DNA of 55,105 nucleotides from Bipolaris cookei (taxonomy: Eukaryota; Ascomycota; Dothideomycetes; Pleosporales; Pleosporaceae), in the NCBI GenBank assembly GCA_002286855.1, contig NRSV01000013.1:483224-538328 (forward strand). The letters run 5' to 3'. Positions 17,285 through 27,942 of this stretch are shown one piece after another (within the stretch, counting starts at the first letter, position 1; every line of letters starts with the position of its first letter). The translations under genes were made by a program, and so were the position numbers. Under the pieces are notes generated by a model. That model was not told where the DNA came from. It saw nothing but the letters and a program-made list of their open reading frames with translations, and made no database searches.

Positions 17285-20200
17285 CAGCAAGCTTGGAGGG
17301 CTGTAGTCAAGCGACACTCGCTGCTACGGACGCTTCTGGTGGACAACGTCTCTGGGAGCTCAGGAACCACCAACGTCGTGCTGAAGAACCCAGAGCCGGT
17401 CATCTCGTTCTACCGCGCGGCAGAAAGTACGGCGACGATTGAGTTGTTCCGCGCGCGCGGCATTCCTGGTCCTCAGCAGGCAAGCGGGTTGCAGCACCAC
17501 CTCTCCATCTGCCAGCTCGAGAACGGTCGGGTGTACCTCTGCCTTGACATCAACCATGCTATCTTTGACGGTCATGCGAAGGGAGTGCTTTTGCGCGATC
17601 TGCAATCAGCCTACAGCGCTGATCTTGACCCACACAACGCTTCGTTCCGAGATGTTGTGTCTTACCTAGTGCAGCAGCCACAGGAGAGCGCACTCCAGTA
17701 CTGGGTAGGGTACTTACGTGGCATCGAGCCGTGCCACTTCCCCTCAATGGCAGACGGGGAGGGCGGAACTTGCAGAGACGGAGTGGTGCAGGTAAAAGGG
17801 CTCGATATGAACGACATCCACGCTTTCTGCCAACAGTGGGAGCTCACGCCCGCTACCATCATACAGACTGCGTGGGCCTTAGTGCTTGCTGCTTACACAG
17901 GATCTAAAGACCCGTGCTTTGGCACTCTCTCATCAGGACGCGATCTGCCAATCGACAAAGTCCAAGAGATTGTCTGTCCAATGATCAACATGCTCGTCTG
18001 TCGACTAACGATCAGCGAAGAGCAGACTGCACTAGGTGCACTGAGGTCTGTACAGGAGGACTACTCGAACAGCCTTCCGCACCAAACGTTCCCCCTGGCA
18101 AACGTGCATAGCGCTCTGCAGCTGGGAACCTCCGCCCTGTTCAACACTGCCTTGTCTCTCCAACGGGCTGATGCTGTGCAGAAAGACGGAGAAGCCACCA
18201 TCATGTTCCGTGAACAAGAGGGCCTGGACCCGACAGAGGTAGGTTGTGGAGCACTGTGGCTTCTGTATGTCTCAACTAAGACTTTGTTTCTAGTATGATA
18301 TCGTTGTCGGCGCTGCCTATGATAGTATGTCATTGGCTTTCGGGATGCAATTTCGGACTAGCTGTATGAGCCAGGAGCAAGCAGAGCGCGTAGCTGGAAC
18401 CTTTGGGAAAGCGATCAAAGAGTTGATCACTAGACCAGATTCACGCATATCCGACTTGACACTGCTGGCGGATCAAGATGTTAGTCAACTCTGGGCGTGG
18501 AGCGGCGAGGTGCCGGTGGCGGTCGAGCGCTGCATCCACGACCTCTTCACAGAGCAAGCAGCAGCTCAGCCTAACGCGCCAGCCATCTGCGCTTGGGACG
18601 GCGAGCTGACGTACAGCGAGCTTGACGCGCTGTCCACCAGGCTAGCTAGCCACCTTGTCGGCCTTGGGGTCAAGGCCGAGAGCGCCGTCCCGCTGTGCTT
18701 CGAGAAGTCCATGTGGACAGTAGTGGCGATGCTGGCGGTACTAAAGGCTGGCGGAGCCTTCGTGCCGCTGGACCCCGCCCATCCACGCAGCCGGTACGAC
18801 GAGATTCTCAAGCAGACAAAGGCCAGCGTGCTGCTCACGTCGGCGCGTTATGAAGTACTCTGGCAGCACTTAGAACTTGCTGTGGTCACTGTAAGCCCAG
18901 CATCTATCACTCTCATGAACGACGAACCTAGCATCGGCTCAGCTGCAGCTGCAGCTGCAGTGGCTGCTCCAAGCAATGCAGCGTACGTAATATTCACATC
19001 TGGAAGTACTGGAACGCCCAAGGGCGTTGTCATAGAACACCAAGCGCTTGCGACTAGCTGCCGCGAGGGAGAGAGATTCGGGCTCACACAGCGCACACGA
19101 GCCCTCCAGTTCGCTTCCTACACGTTTGATGCTTGCATCGCTGAGATTATTACGACACTACTGTTTGGTGGCTGTGTGTGCGTGCCATCCGAGACTGATA
19201 GGCACGGTAATCTATCCCAAGTTGTGAGTGCTATGAATGTTAACTGGACAGTGCTTACACCATCTGTCGCAAGGCTCTTAAAGCCAACAGAGGTTTCTTG
19301 TCTTGACGTAGTAACACTAGCTGGCGAACATGTCAGTTCAGTAGATTGGCAGAGATGGGCTGGTTATGTTCAAGTGATGAACGCATATGGACCTACAGAA
19401 TGCTGTATCTGCTGTGCAGTGTATACGGATACCCAACCATTCAAGTCCGGAACAATCGGAAAGCCAGTCGCTTCGGTGTGCTGGGTGGTAGACCCTGAGG
19501 ACTACAATCAGCTTGTCCCGCTAGGCTCAGTTGGAGAACTGCTGGTAGAGGGCCCCATCCTTGCGCGCGGCTATCTCAACGATGATGGCAAGATGAGGGC
19601 GGCGTTTGTCCAGGACCCGGCCTGGTTGCTTGCAGGCGGCGGAGACTGCCCTGGCCGGCGCGGTAGGCTGTATAAGACGGGCGATCTTGTCTGCTACGAC
19701 CCTGACGGCAACCTTGTCTACATGGGCCGCAAGGACAACCAAGTCAAGGTGCGCGGCCAGCGGGTGGAGTTAGGCGAGGTGGAGCACCACCTGCGGGAGT
19801 TCATGGCCGAGACGCAGCAGCTGGCGGTAGAAGTGATTGAGCCAGGAGGGGAGGAGAAGAATGCAGCACTCGCGGCCTTCCTGCAGATGGACGAGGTGCA
19901 GCTGGACGACAAAAGTGAGGAACATGACGGAGGGCAAGACGCACCAGTAGCTGGCGAGCCCGAGATGCTGGCACGGGTAGTGTTTCCGCGAGAGGTGGAG
20001 GAGCAGATGCTAAAGAGGCTGCCCGAACATATGGTGCCAAGCGTGTACTTTGCTGTCGGGCAGCTGCCGATGACAGTGTCTGGCAAGACGGACAGGAAGC
20101 GGCTGCGCGAGATCGGGGCGTCGTTCTCGGCGCAGCAGCTAGCAGAGCTGCGGACGGCGAGCGAGGGCGCCAAGCGAGCGCCGACGACGGAGGCGGAGCG

Positions 20201-21750
20201 GACGATGCAGCAGCTTTGGGCGCGGGTGCTGGGCGTCGCGGCGGACAGCATCGGACTGGACGACAGCTTCTTCCGCCTGGGCGGCGACTCGATCGCGGCG
20301 ATGAAGCTGGTGGGCGAGGCGCGCAGGCACGGCGTGCAGCTGATCGTTGCCGATCTCTTCCGCCATCCCACGCTCGCCCAGATATCTCAGGCCGGTCTGG
20401 CCTCCCCCAACAGCTCACCACAGCCAGTTCCACCGTTCTCCCTTCTCCCATTCACCGTCAAGGACAGCATTCTCTACCAAAGCTCTATTCGGCAGGAACA
20501 CGTGGCCGACATCTTGCCCACGACCCACGTGCAACGCCTCTTTGTCAATTGGGGTATCGAGTCGCCCTGTGAGGCTTTCAACTACTTCTTCCTCGATATC
20601 GGACCGCAGCTAGATGCACAGCTACTCCACGACAGCTGTCGTAGACTTGTCGACCACTTTCCAATCCTCCGCTCCCAGTTCATCTCCTTTCGCGAGAAGC
20701 TTTGGCAGGTTATTCTGCTACGCCCCCAACTATGTTTTACCATATTCGAAGTCAACGGATCCCTGTCTGAGGCCACGCGCAGGATCTGTCTAGAAGACAT
20801 CCACAAGGCTGATCCGCTCGCGCTTCCGACTTCGTTCACGCTGTTGCGAGACAAGCTGGTCGGCCATCGCCTGATCGTTCGTCTTTCGCATGCTCAGTAC
20901 GACGGTGTGTGCGCTCCCGTCATCCTCAAGACCCTGGCCGCGTTGTACGCGCAAGAGACTCCGCCCATCGCGCCGAGCTTCTCGACCTATCTAGCGCACG
21001 CCCGTACTCAGCGCGATGCGTCGGCGCGCTACTGGCGAGAACTTTTGAAAGGCTCGCGCATGACCAGGGCGACTGCGCGTCTTCGCCCAAAGGCAGGTGG
21101 GCTGCCTGCCCTTGACAACATCAAGGTTGAAAGAGTGATTCGCGCTCCTCGACTCCCCCACAACATCACCATGGCCTCACTGCTCAGCTCGGCTTGGGCA
21201 CTGGTCCTCTCGAGCATTACGGGCGAAGAAGATGTCGTCTACGGACACACAGTTGCTGGTCGCAACTCCGACATCCCAGGTATCACTGAGATTGTTGGGC
21301 CTTGCTTGAACGTTGTGCCAGTCAGGGTCCGCATACAGCCAGCAAAGACACCGGCAGATCTCATCTGCTACGTCCACGAGCAGCATGCATCGCTCGGGCA
21401 GGCAGACTCGGCGCAGCTAGACGAGATCGTCCACGAATGCACGGACTGGCCTGCCGGGTCGGAGTTTGACTCGGTAGTGCAGCATCAGAACATCGACGAG
21501 CACCCTGGCGTCTGTTTTGCGGGAGCGACGACGAAGGTTCAATGGTTCGACAACCCTTTCTGGATAGCGCGACAGCTGTACTTCTTCTCGCTCCCGCAAG
21601 CCGACCAGCTGAAGCTTACAGTCGCCGGCAACACGCACATCCTGACAGCCGAGGCGGCACACTCTATACTTGACATGCTCGCTACAACGATAGCAGAGCT
21701 GTCACGGAACATAGACGAGCCGCTTGCTTTGTGTAGATTTCCATTTCCTT
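17100..21750 (+). other. NRPS module 4: C3, A4, T4, terminal condensation domain
   Basis: C3 (17140-18480) follows the epimerase and has NHAIFDGH, keeping the second catalytic His and the DG; the TAA at 17282 and the intron fall inside it. A4 (18520-20120) has complete cores, and its pocket aligns as D-A-A-V-T-A-A-I-C-K. T4 is at 20200-20380. The terminal domain (20440-21740) is a divergent C domain with SHAQYDG, typical of fungal CT domains that release peptides by cyclisation. There is no thioesterase or reductase. Confidence 0.8.
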
Positions 21751-21761
21751 TGTGTCTTTGA
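17285..21761 (+). CDS. NRPS C-terminal part: most of C3, A4, T4, terminal C
   Basis: The frame continues from the TAA at 17282 to 18238, then across a GT-AG intron, and from 18294 to the stop at 21761. It resumes with QQAWRAVVKRH, the usual second helix of a C domain. Motifs include NHAIFDGH (C3), FTSGSTGTPKG and YKTGDL (A4), FFRLGGDSI (T4) and SHAQYDG (terminal C). All core motifs are intact, so this part looks functional if it were translated in register with the rest. Confidence 0.8.
18239..18293 (+). other. Intron in the NRPS gene
   Basis: The donor is GTAGGT, the branch-like CAACTAAG lies about 20 bp before the acceptor, and the acceptor is TTTCTAG. Splicing joins DPTE to YDIVVGAAYD, restoring the conserved C-domain end and shifting from codon phase 2 to 0, the frame used by A4. 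It is 55 bp, a normal fungal size. Confidence 0.88.
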
Positions 21762-22301
21762 ACTCTTTAGCGATGGTGGGTTAAACGAGAAACGAAAGTG
21801 AGAAATGAAAACGAAAAAAAAGACAAAAAAAAAGAAGTTATTAGCGAGTTATTCCTCTTGCTGCTGTTCCCTATTTCGTTTGTTTCCTGAGATTTCTAAG
21901 GGGAGGGAAGAGAACATGTGTTCCAGGGGGCTTTTTTTTTATTTATTTTTTTGCAATAGACATGGTCACTGTATAGACACAATACGATATCAGGCTACGG
22001 AGCCGATGAATGCTCAAATTGAGTCAAGTCGTAGAACGTGGAACCCTGTATCAACCATTCATGTCAATCTTATAACTATCCATTTCGTGACCAAATTAGC
22101 CTCGTTGTCCGACTGGCATACTCTTCTGGGCGCAATGAACCGCACAAGCGCCGTCTAGATTGTCGCTTAAGACACCTGCAGTACTTTGTTTGAACAGGCC
22201 TACAGCATGTATCATGTTAATTAGTAATTCTTGAAGCTTTACAGAAAACAATCGCTTCTCTGTAGTAGGTACGTACTAAAGTACAATACGTAGGCCAAAC
22301 G

Positions 22302-22560
22302 CTATGAGGTAAGCCGGCTCGCACTGAGTAGCAACTTGACCATTGCTATGTGGCCACCACTTGCGGCTGACATAAAGGGAGTGAGTCCCACACATTTAGC
22401 TATTGTAGAGTCCGCTCCATGATTGAGCAGCAGCTTAACTATCTTAAGATGGCCTGTTTGTATTTCCTAGGCACAGGCTTTGCGCGCTATTGCTGTTTGC
22501 TGTGCTTGCGCCTACTTCCTAGCTAAGCAGCCCAACTACATCGAGCTTATCATTATATCG
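22302..22560 (-). pseudogene. Ankyrin-repeat protein remnant
   Basis: The minus strand reads GHLKIVKLLLNHGAD and then GGHIAMVKLLL, clear ankyrin repeats, to a stop at 22302-22304. Upstream a TAG lies in the same frame, and a second frame contains YNDKLDVVGLLS and EVGAS, so the gene has stops and a frameshift. It is too short and broken to be functional. It may be related to the fragment at 27451-27936 but was not aligned to it in detail. Confidence 0.65.
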
Positions 22561-22925
22561 TACTCTGCAAGATTGCCTTTACTCTCTACGCAAATATATT
22601 TTATAGATAACAGCTATCAGATTGGTATTAGTCTTGCTAATTCTAGCTAACTGCTAATTACATATTCTTGTCAGGGGCAGTGACATCGCTCAGGAATTGC
22701 GTTAACTTGCGTGCAGAAACTACTGTCGCCAATTGTATCTGGTGTCAAGCTATCACTTTTCTAAGATCTATTCAGAAAGCTAGCGTATAGCGAGACTTCT
22801 TATATATAATACATTCCTTCATAAAGAAGCTGACAAAGTTTTAGATTAAATATGTACGTCTTGTGCTATCTCTATTATATTATGCGGAAGATGCAATTAT
22901 AAAGTACGCTAGAATTATATAGAAA

Positions 22926-23855
22926 CTAAAACATAAATCGCTGAAGTTCAACATCTGTCCAACGACCCACCTTCTCCGCCAACCACATGTCCTTTGCTTG
23001 TTCAGTCGCTTTACCTGCAACACCAACAGGCTCGTAGTACTCGCCGCTCTTCACCTCCGATGACACTGACGCCCACAGCTGATTCCATGCGCCTTTCTCC
23101 ACCGTCATCATAAGCGGCTTACCGACCTTCAACAGCACGCGAACAGGCAGCGACGCATCATCGGCGCCTGCTTGCAAGCCCGTGTTCACGACACCCGGGT
23201 GTATAGACGCCCACTTGATGTCCCGGTGCATTTGCGCCATGTGGCGCGTCCAGAGAATGCTGGCAGTTTTACTCTGGCCATAGCGCTCCATGCCGCCCAT
23301 CTGCTCCGCAGGCGTCTTGAGGGATTCAAAGACGACGCCTGCCTTGGGAGCACCTGAATGAGCGCCAGAAGATACAACGATGACGCGGACGTCGGCAAAA
23401 GGGTCACTGGCTGCGGTACTTTTCAGAATTGGAAGGAGCAGCTTCGCGAATAGAGCGTGGCCGAGATGGTTTGTACCGAACTGGACTTCGTAGCCGTCTT
23501 TTGTGACAGCAGGTGGGCATGCCATTATCCCAGCGTTGAGCATCAGGATGTCGAGACGTCGCGCCTCAGATAAGAATCGACGTGCTGCTTGTTGGACAGA
23601 GTCTAGGGAGTTGAGGTCTAGTTGAAGGGGCTTGATGACGGGCAGAATGCTTCCGCCCACTTGGGCGTGGATTTCTCGGATCGCTTCATTTGCTTTGTCG
23701 AGGTTTCGGGACGCCATCCATATTTCGGCAGGACCGTGGCGTGCATATTCGAGGATGGCTTGTTTGCCTAGACCGTTGTTGCCTCCGGTCACGATGATCA
23801 CTTTGCCTTGGAGGTGAGGAATTTCCGTTGCGGGTGAAAATGATCTAGAACACAT
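22926..23855 (-). CDS. Short-chain dehydrogenase/reductase (SDR)
   Basis: A 309-residue intact protein that oxidises or reduces a carbonyl or alcohol with NAD(P). It shows the cofactor motif TGGNNGLG (residues 23-30), the structural NAG near 107, the catalytic Ser in VVSSGAH and the Y192-x3-K196 pair in YGQSK. The lack of a signal or membrane segment implies a cytosolic protein. It resembles the retinol-dehydrogenase-like fungal SDRs with a mobile C-terminal half. It is convergent with the NRPS, 1.2 kb from its end, so it could be a tailoring enzyme; such SDRs are also common outside clusters. The start follows from the single ATG before the Rossmann fold. Confidence 0.9.
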   Translation of the reverse strand: MCSRSFSPATEIPHLQGKVIIVTGGNNGLGKQAILEYARHGPAEIWMASRNLDKANEAIREIHAQVGGSILPVIKPLQLDLNSLDSVQQAARRFLSEARRLDILMLNAGIMACPPAVTKDGYEVQFGTNHLGHALFAKLLLPILKSTAASDPFADVRVIVVSSGAHSGAPKAGVVFESLKTPAEQMGGMERYGQSKTASILWTRHMAQMHRDIKWASIHPGVVNTGLQAGADDASLPVRVLLKVGKPLMMTVEKGAWNQLWASVSSEVKSGEYYEPVGVAGKATEQAKDMWLAEKVGRWTDVELQRFMF

Positions 23856-24724
23856 TGTGGTCGAGTTGTGGAATATGCGGATTGTAACTTAGGTATAATT
23901 AAGAAGCAGACTAAACTTTAGAGGAGGAGATATAGAGCAACGAAGAAGATAGAAGTCGATATTATACTCTCAACGAGCATACAGCTTTCTATTTAAACAG
24001 CTCGGCTGACTGTATCTTACATACGTTCCACAACCTTTGGCCCTTGATAGACTGTGGTGTCTGTTACTATAATCGGCAGCTGAACATGGTTGGTCCTCGG
24101 ACATTACTTAACTCCACTAGTAAGATTGCACTTTCGTTGGCTCAGCCATTATAGAGAACCACAATGTTATCCCAAACCGGACAAGCGCGATCCCATCAGG
24201 AGCTGCGCCTGTGCTAGCGTGGAGGGCCTGAAGTCACACTTACTTCGAAGACAAACCACGGACCGCATGCGAATGGGGCTAATCTTACAGTGTATCAGGG
24301 CTGATCGAAAACGCACAATTTTTATCTCCTTTTAGCAGCGGGTGACAAAGCGCAGACCGCTGCCCTGATTCGGCCTTTCGAGGAGATTTGTAGCGAGCGC
24401 CCATAGAGAAGTCTCACCTCTCATACGGGGCTGATATCCCACTAATTCATCTCGTTCAGAAGTTGGTCACTTAAGACATGCAATGAGATCTTTTCTGACT
24501 CGAACGGGCTGAACTCAGCATACAAGACTTTTCAAGCATTAATCAGCTTCTACAAGATGATACCTTCTTGCTTCCGCAGGTCGCATTTCTCATCCAGCTG
24601 TTGTTCGTGTTGTAGAGTTCCCTATCAACATTGAGGTGGTAATCGGCGTTGAGCTGGGTAGGGCCTAGTTCGGAGAACTAGGCATGTGGGGCGGGTACGT
24701 ACCTTTATAGTACAACATTCTATA
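23856..24724. other. Intergenic, no gene recognised
   Basis: The promoter of the SDR gene should lie at its left edge. No other gene, RNA or repeat signal was recognised. Confidence 0.45.
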
Positions 24725-24780
24725 ACGTGTCTGTATAGCGAGTGGCTCAGTATAGCGAGTGGCTCACCGTGCCAAGACCC
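24725..24780 (+). repeat. Left terminal inverted repeat of element C
   Basis: 56 bp, identical to the reverse complement of 26181-26236. With one mismatch the match goes on about 10 bp further inward. Confidence 0.92.
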
Positions 24781-24815
24781 CATCAACTTCTACCACAACA
24801 CTACTGTTAAACGTG

Positions 24816-26107
24816 ATGCCTCAAAAACCAAGTGATACTTCAGCTGCCAAAGAAGCTCGATTACAGCTTGCACTTCAAGCTCTTGAAAAAGACGCGACAT
24901 TAACTCAACGGCGTGCCGCAGCTCTCTATAACGTGCCTCAAAAATCGATTAGCAATCGACGCGCTGGAAAACTGTCCCGACAAGATTCTACGCCCAACTC
25001 AATGAAGCTTCTTGTGACAGAAGAGGAGACGATTGTTGACTATATACTTGACCTTGACGCACGAGGATTTCCGCCGCGCCTTTCTGCTCTCAAAGATATG
25101 GCTGATTCTTTGCTGGCTGCCCGCCACCGCGACCCTGTTGGCCCAAACTGGCCTAGAGCATTCATTAAGCGTCGGCCAGAGCTCAAAATGAAGTTCAATC
25201 GAAAGTACGACTATAGAAGAGCCCTCTGTGAAGATCCTGAGCTTGTGCAGGACTGGTTCCGCCTGGTACAGAATACCAAAGCCAAGTATGGGATCCAGGA
25301 CGACGACATGTACAATTTTGACGAGACGGGCTTCATGATGGGCATGCACAACTCGTCAACAGTAGTCACGGCCTCTGACCGTCGATCAAAGCCAAAATCT
25401 CTACAGCAGGGCAATAGAGAGTGGGTTATCAGCGTGGTTTGTGTCAGCGCAGCTGGCTGGGCGATCCCACCCTTCATCATCTTTCAGGGCAAGCACCACC
25501 TCTCTGCCTGGTATAAGGAAGAGATTCTGCCTAAGGATGGGGTTATTGGGGTCTCCAAGAATGGCTGGACAACAAATGAGCTTGGTATGAAGTGGCTAGA
25601 GCACTTTAACAGCCATACAAAAGAGCGCACTATTGGGACCCATCGTCTGCTCNAGATCTGCCCTGGCTGTCGCAAACCCCAAGTAACACCCATGAATTAG
25701 GGTCGCAGTCGACTTTAGTGAAGCGGAGGATTCAGAGGCATATAGATAGTTCACCAACAAGTATGGTAGTTGCCTTTGAAAAGCTGGCCAAAGGCGCTGC
25801 GATTATCGCGCAGAAGCTGGTGTTGGCGCAAAAACGCGTCGCTGAGCTTGAATCAGCTAACCAAGCCGCCACACAACGAAGATCACACAAAAGAAAGCGG
25901 GTACAGAAAGGAGAGACTCTAATAGTTGAAGAGGGAGAGCGATTAGCAGCTCTGAGAGAGTTTGGGGCGCGCAGTGATGGGAAGAAGGTGAAGAAGAGAG
26001 CACGCGTTGAAGTAGGTGAGCCATCGCAAAGGCACTGTAGACGCTGTGGTGAGACTGGGCACAATTTGCACACGTGCAAGAAAGATGTAGAAGTAGATTC
26101 TGAGTAG
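24816..26107 (+). pseudogene. Pogo-type transposase with core deletion
   Basis: Starts at ATG 24816 (MPQKPSDTS). It has an N-terminal HTH, the CENP-B-like domain (PNWPRAFIKRRPEL) and the first catalytic Asp (YNFDETGF). The frame is good to GTHRLL near 25651, then meets the single ambiguous base n at 25654. Beyond it the sequence corresponds to the region after the catalytic core (SNTHELGSQS) in another frame. The related copies show that the second and third catalytic Asp (DGHESH, LQPLDV) are missing, about 370 bp. The C-terminus keeps a CCHC zinc knuckle (CRRCGETGHNLHTC). The n at the deletion point could mark an assembly collapse. Confidence 0.85.
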
Positions 26108-26180
26108 ATTGGCCTATTTCAATTTCTATTTACTATTATGGTTGCGTTGCAATAGTGGTGTAATGGCTGTGAAGTTGATA

Positions 26181-26236
26181 GGGTCTTGGCACGGTGAGCC
26201 ACTCGCTATACTGAGCCACTCGCTATACAGACACGT
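26181..26236 (-). repeat. Right terminal inverted repeat of element C
   Basis: Perfect partner of the left repeat, with the TA target duplication immediately outside. Confidence 0.92.
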
Positions 26237-26383
26237 TATATAGAGTAGTTAACGTTATCTTTCTATAACTTATCAAGAATACTCGTTTTTTTAGTCGACA
26301 ACTATACTTTAGTAATTAGATAAGTAGAAATAGTAACATATAATCGGTTCTTACACTCTATTATAACTCCAATTCTTTCTTAG

Positions 26384-26640
26384 TGTGACGGGCTGGTGCC
26401 CTTTGGTATTACTCCTCGATAAGATCTCAGATCGTCTCACAGACTCCGGGTGCTCTGCAGCACTCGGATTCTGCTCACACTATCCGAACGACGCTCAGAC
26501 GCCGGATCTGATCGGCCCGATCGTTGCTCAGGCAACTAGTATTGTATATAGACAGCTATGTAGCTTGGGAGCTTAGCTCCCTATCGAATACAATCCCTTG
26601 TATACCAAAGCGATTGCTCCACGGAGCGCAGCCCCTTACA
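26384..26640 (-). mobile_element. Solo LTR of an LTR retrotransposon
   Basis: A 257-bp sequence beginning TGT and ending ACA on either strand (TGTGACGGGC...CCCCTTACA), flanked on both sides by the identical 5-bp target duplication CTTAG (26379-26383 and 26641-26645). No internal coding region is present, so it is the product of recombination between two LTRs. Strand is arbitrary; a minus orientation is proposed because the end then begins TGTAAGGGGC. Confidence 0.8.
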
Positions 26641-26829
26641 CTTAGAACTTATTGTTATGGGCGGAGAGGCATGACTAACGAGTATGCATTCACCTATCGT
26701 ACAGAAGAAGAAAGATAAGGAAGGTAAGAGAAACTACGTATAAGACCTTCTTATGCTTCTCTTTACTTCGTCACGTGTCCGTACGGAGGAAGGATCACGA
26801 GGTTTCCGGTCATGTGACCCTCTAGTAGA

Positions 26830-27400
26830 CTACTTAGGCGCAGCCCTTTACACTTATCGCTACCTTTCTTTAAGTCTTTTACTTTAGCTTTAATCACCCC
26901 ACTAATGCATAGCTATTAAGTAGGTCCTATTAAACACGGCGTAGTAGACTGTAATAGGAGATTACTCGAAACAGATAACTAAGTTGTTCCTACACTAGAT
27001 CTCTCACTTATCCGGCTCGCACTAGAACGAAGTGTCTGCTAAATATAACTAACTCTCAAACCGCCAAATATTTGCAGTCGATAGAATGAAGTATGGGTAG
27101 AGTTAAAGTCTCCGTTAACAATAATCTATAGCTAGCTATTCGCGAGAACGTAGAAACCTATAGGATTATCGTATATAACTATCGAGAATTGCATTAACTA
27201 TCTCTTGCTTAAGCAGTATACTTAGCGAAATAAGTTCTAGATGCGGGTCTGGAGGAGGACTCAACGCTAGCTTTATATTATATCTATAGCTAACTAGAAT
27301 AATCACAGAGGCTCCAGCTATCGTAAAAGGGATCGAGCCTAACGATAAAGACGGCGATAGTATAAGTGTCCAACACGGTCGAGATTAGTACGGTTCCACA
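26830..27400 (-). mobile_element. Heavily degraded retroelement (possible LTR end and LINE fragment)
   Basis: The word GGCGCAGCCCTTTACACTTA at about 26851-26870 resembles the end of the solo LTR, suggesting a second, older LTR. On the minus strand near 27080-27120 one frame reads IIVNGDFN, like the endonuclease motif of LINE elements. It is followed by stops every 20-40 codons. The DNA is AT-rich, with TA-rich words as expected after repeat-induced mutation. Family assignment is tentative. Confidence 0.3.
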
Positions 27401-27450
27401 TACTCCAAATCCCAGCGTAGCTCTCCAGGCATATGCTTGCGTATGTGTTC

Positions 27451-27936
27451 CTAAGTCTCGTTGCTAAGCAAGGTCGCGAATTCAGGAGCCCAATGAGTGT
27501 CGGTGAGAGAGAAAGTGGGCTTGATGTGGTTATCTTGAAGAAAAGACTTCAGCATCTTCTGACGCCTGCGTTCCACTAACAACGATAGTGGTGTCCGACC
27601 GTCCTTGTCAGCGGTATTTGGGTCGGCGCCTCTGTCAAGCAAGAGCTTTAATACTTCCTCGCTCCCTCGCCAAGCTGCCCATATCAGAGGCGTCCAACCG
27701 CGTTTATCCGCGATGTTTGGATCAGCGTCTTTATTAAGCAAAAGATCAGTCTCGCGCCAATGTCCATTCATAGCTGCCCACAATAGAGGTGTCCGAACAT
27801 TGTTATCCTTTGCGTTAAGATCCAAATCGCCTTTCTCAAGCAAAAGCTTCGCAGCCGCCTCGTCACCCTTCTCCGCTGCCCGCGATAGCGGTTTCCGACC
27901 ATCTTTGTCTGCGGTACTTGGATCGGCATCTGTCAT
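27451..27936 (-). pseudogene. Ankyrin-repeat protein fragment
   Basis: From ATG 27936 a 161-residue frame holds about four ankyrin repeats (for example GWTPLIWAAWRGSEEVLKLL and GADPNTADKDGRTPLSLL) and ends with a short non-repeat tail. The upstream frame stops within about 50 codons without a normal N-terminal domain such as NACHT. This therefore looks like the 3' end of a larger gene of which the rest is lost, though a small stand-alone ankyrin protein cannot be excluded. It lies between degraded retroelement DNA and a tRNA gene. Confidence 0.6.
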
Positions 27937-27942
27937 GTTCAC

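Larger units (their letters stand above)
5729..21761 (+). pseudogene. Four-module nonribosomal peptide synthetase, interrupted by two stops
   Basis: One reading frame runs from ATG 5729 to TGA (21759-21761), with a 55-bp intron at 18239-18293. It is broken by in-frame TGA (6650-6652) and TAA (17282-17284). Domain order by motifs: vestigial C, A1, T1, C1, A2 with embedded N-methyltransferase, T2, C2, A3, T3, epimerase, C3, A4, T4, terminal C. An intact enzyme would assemble four residues on carrier thiols, N-methylate the second, epimerise the third, and release the chain through the terminal C-type domain, which in fungi often cyclises. Homologous modules read through the first stop as Arg (CGA), so that lesion is a C to T change. 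A sequencing error at either stop cannot be excluded. The product may be a phytotoxic or other bioactive peptide; this is unknown. Confidence 0.85.
24725..26236 (+). mobile_element. Pogo/Fot1-type transposon C, internally deleted
   Basis: A 1,512-bp element flanked by TA at 24723-24724 and 26237-26238. Its ends are perfect 56-bp inverted repeats starting ACGTGTCTG and carrying a tandem doublet of the 17-bp unit GTATAGCGAGTGGCTCA. The single transposase gene inside has lost its catalytic core. The perfect ends indicate recent mobility, probably driven by a complete copy elsewhere. Confidence 0.92.

Noticed and set aside
24725..24780. CRISPR-like short repeats at transposon ends
   Set aside because: Only two tandem units per end, in inverted partners flanked by TA; this is terminal-repeat structure in a eukaryotic genome.
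26385..26718. Open frames over 26385-26718 as genes
   Set aside because: They lie in the solo LTR and its flank; the TG...CA ends and target duplication explain the sequence.
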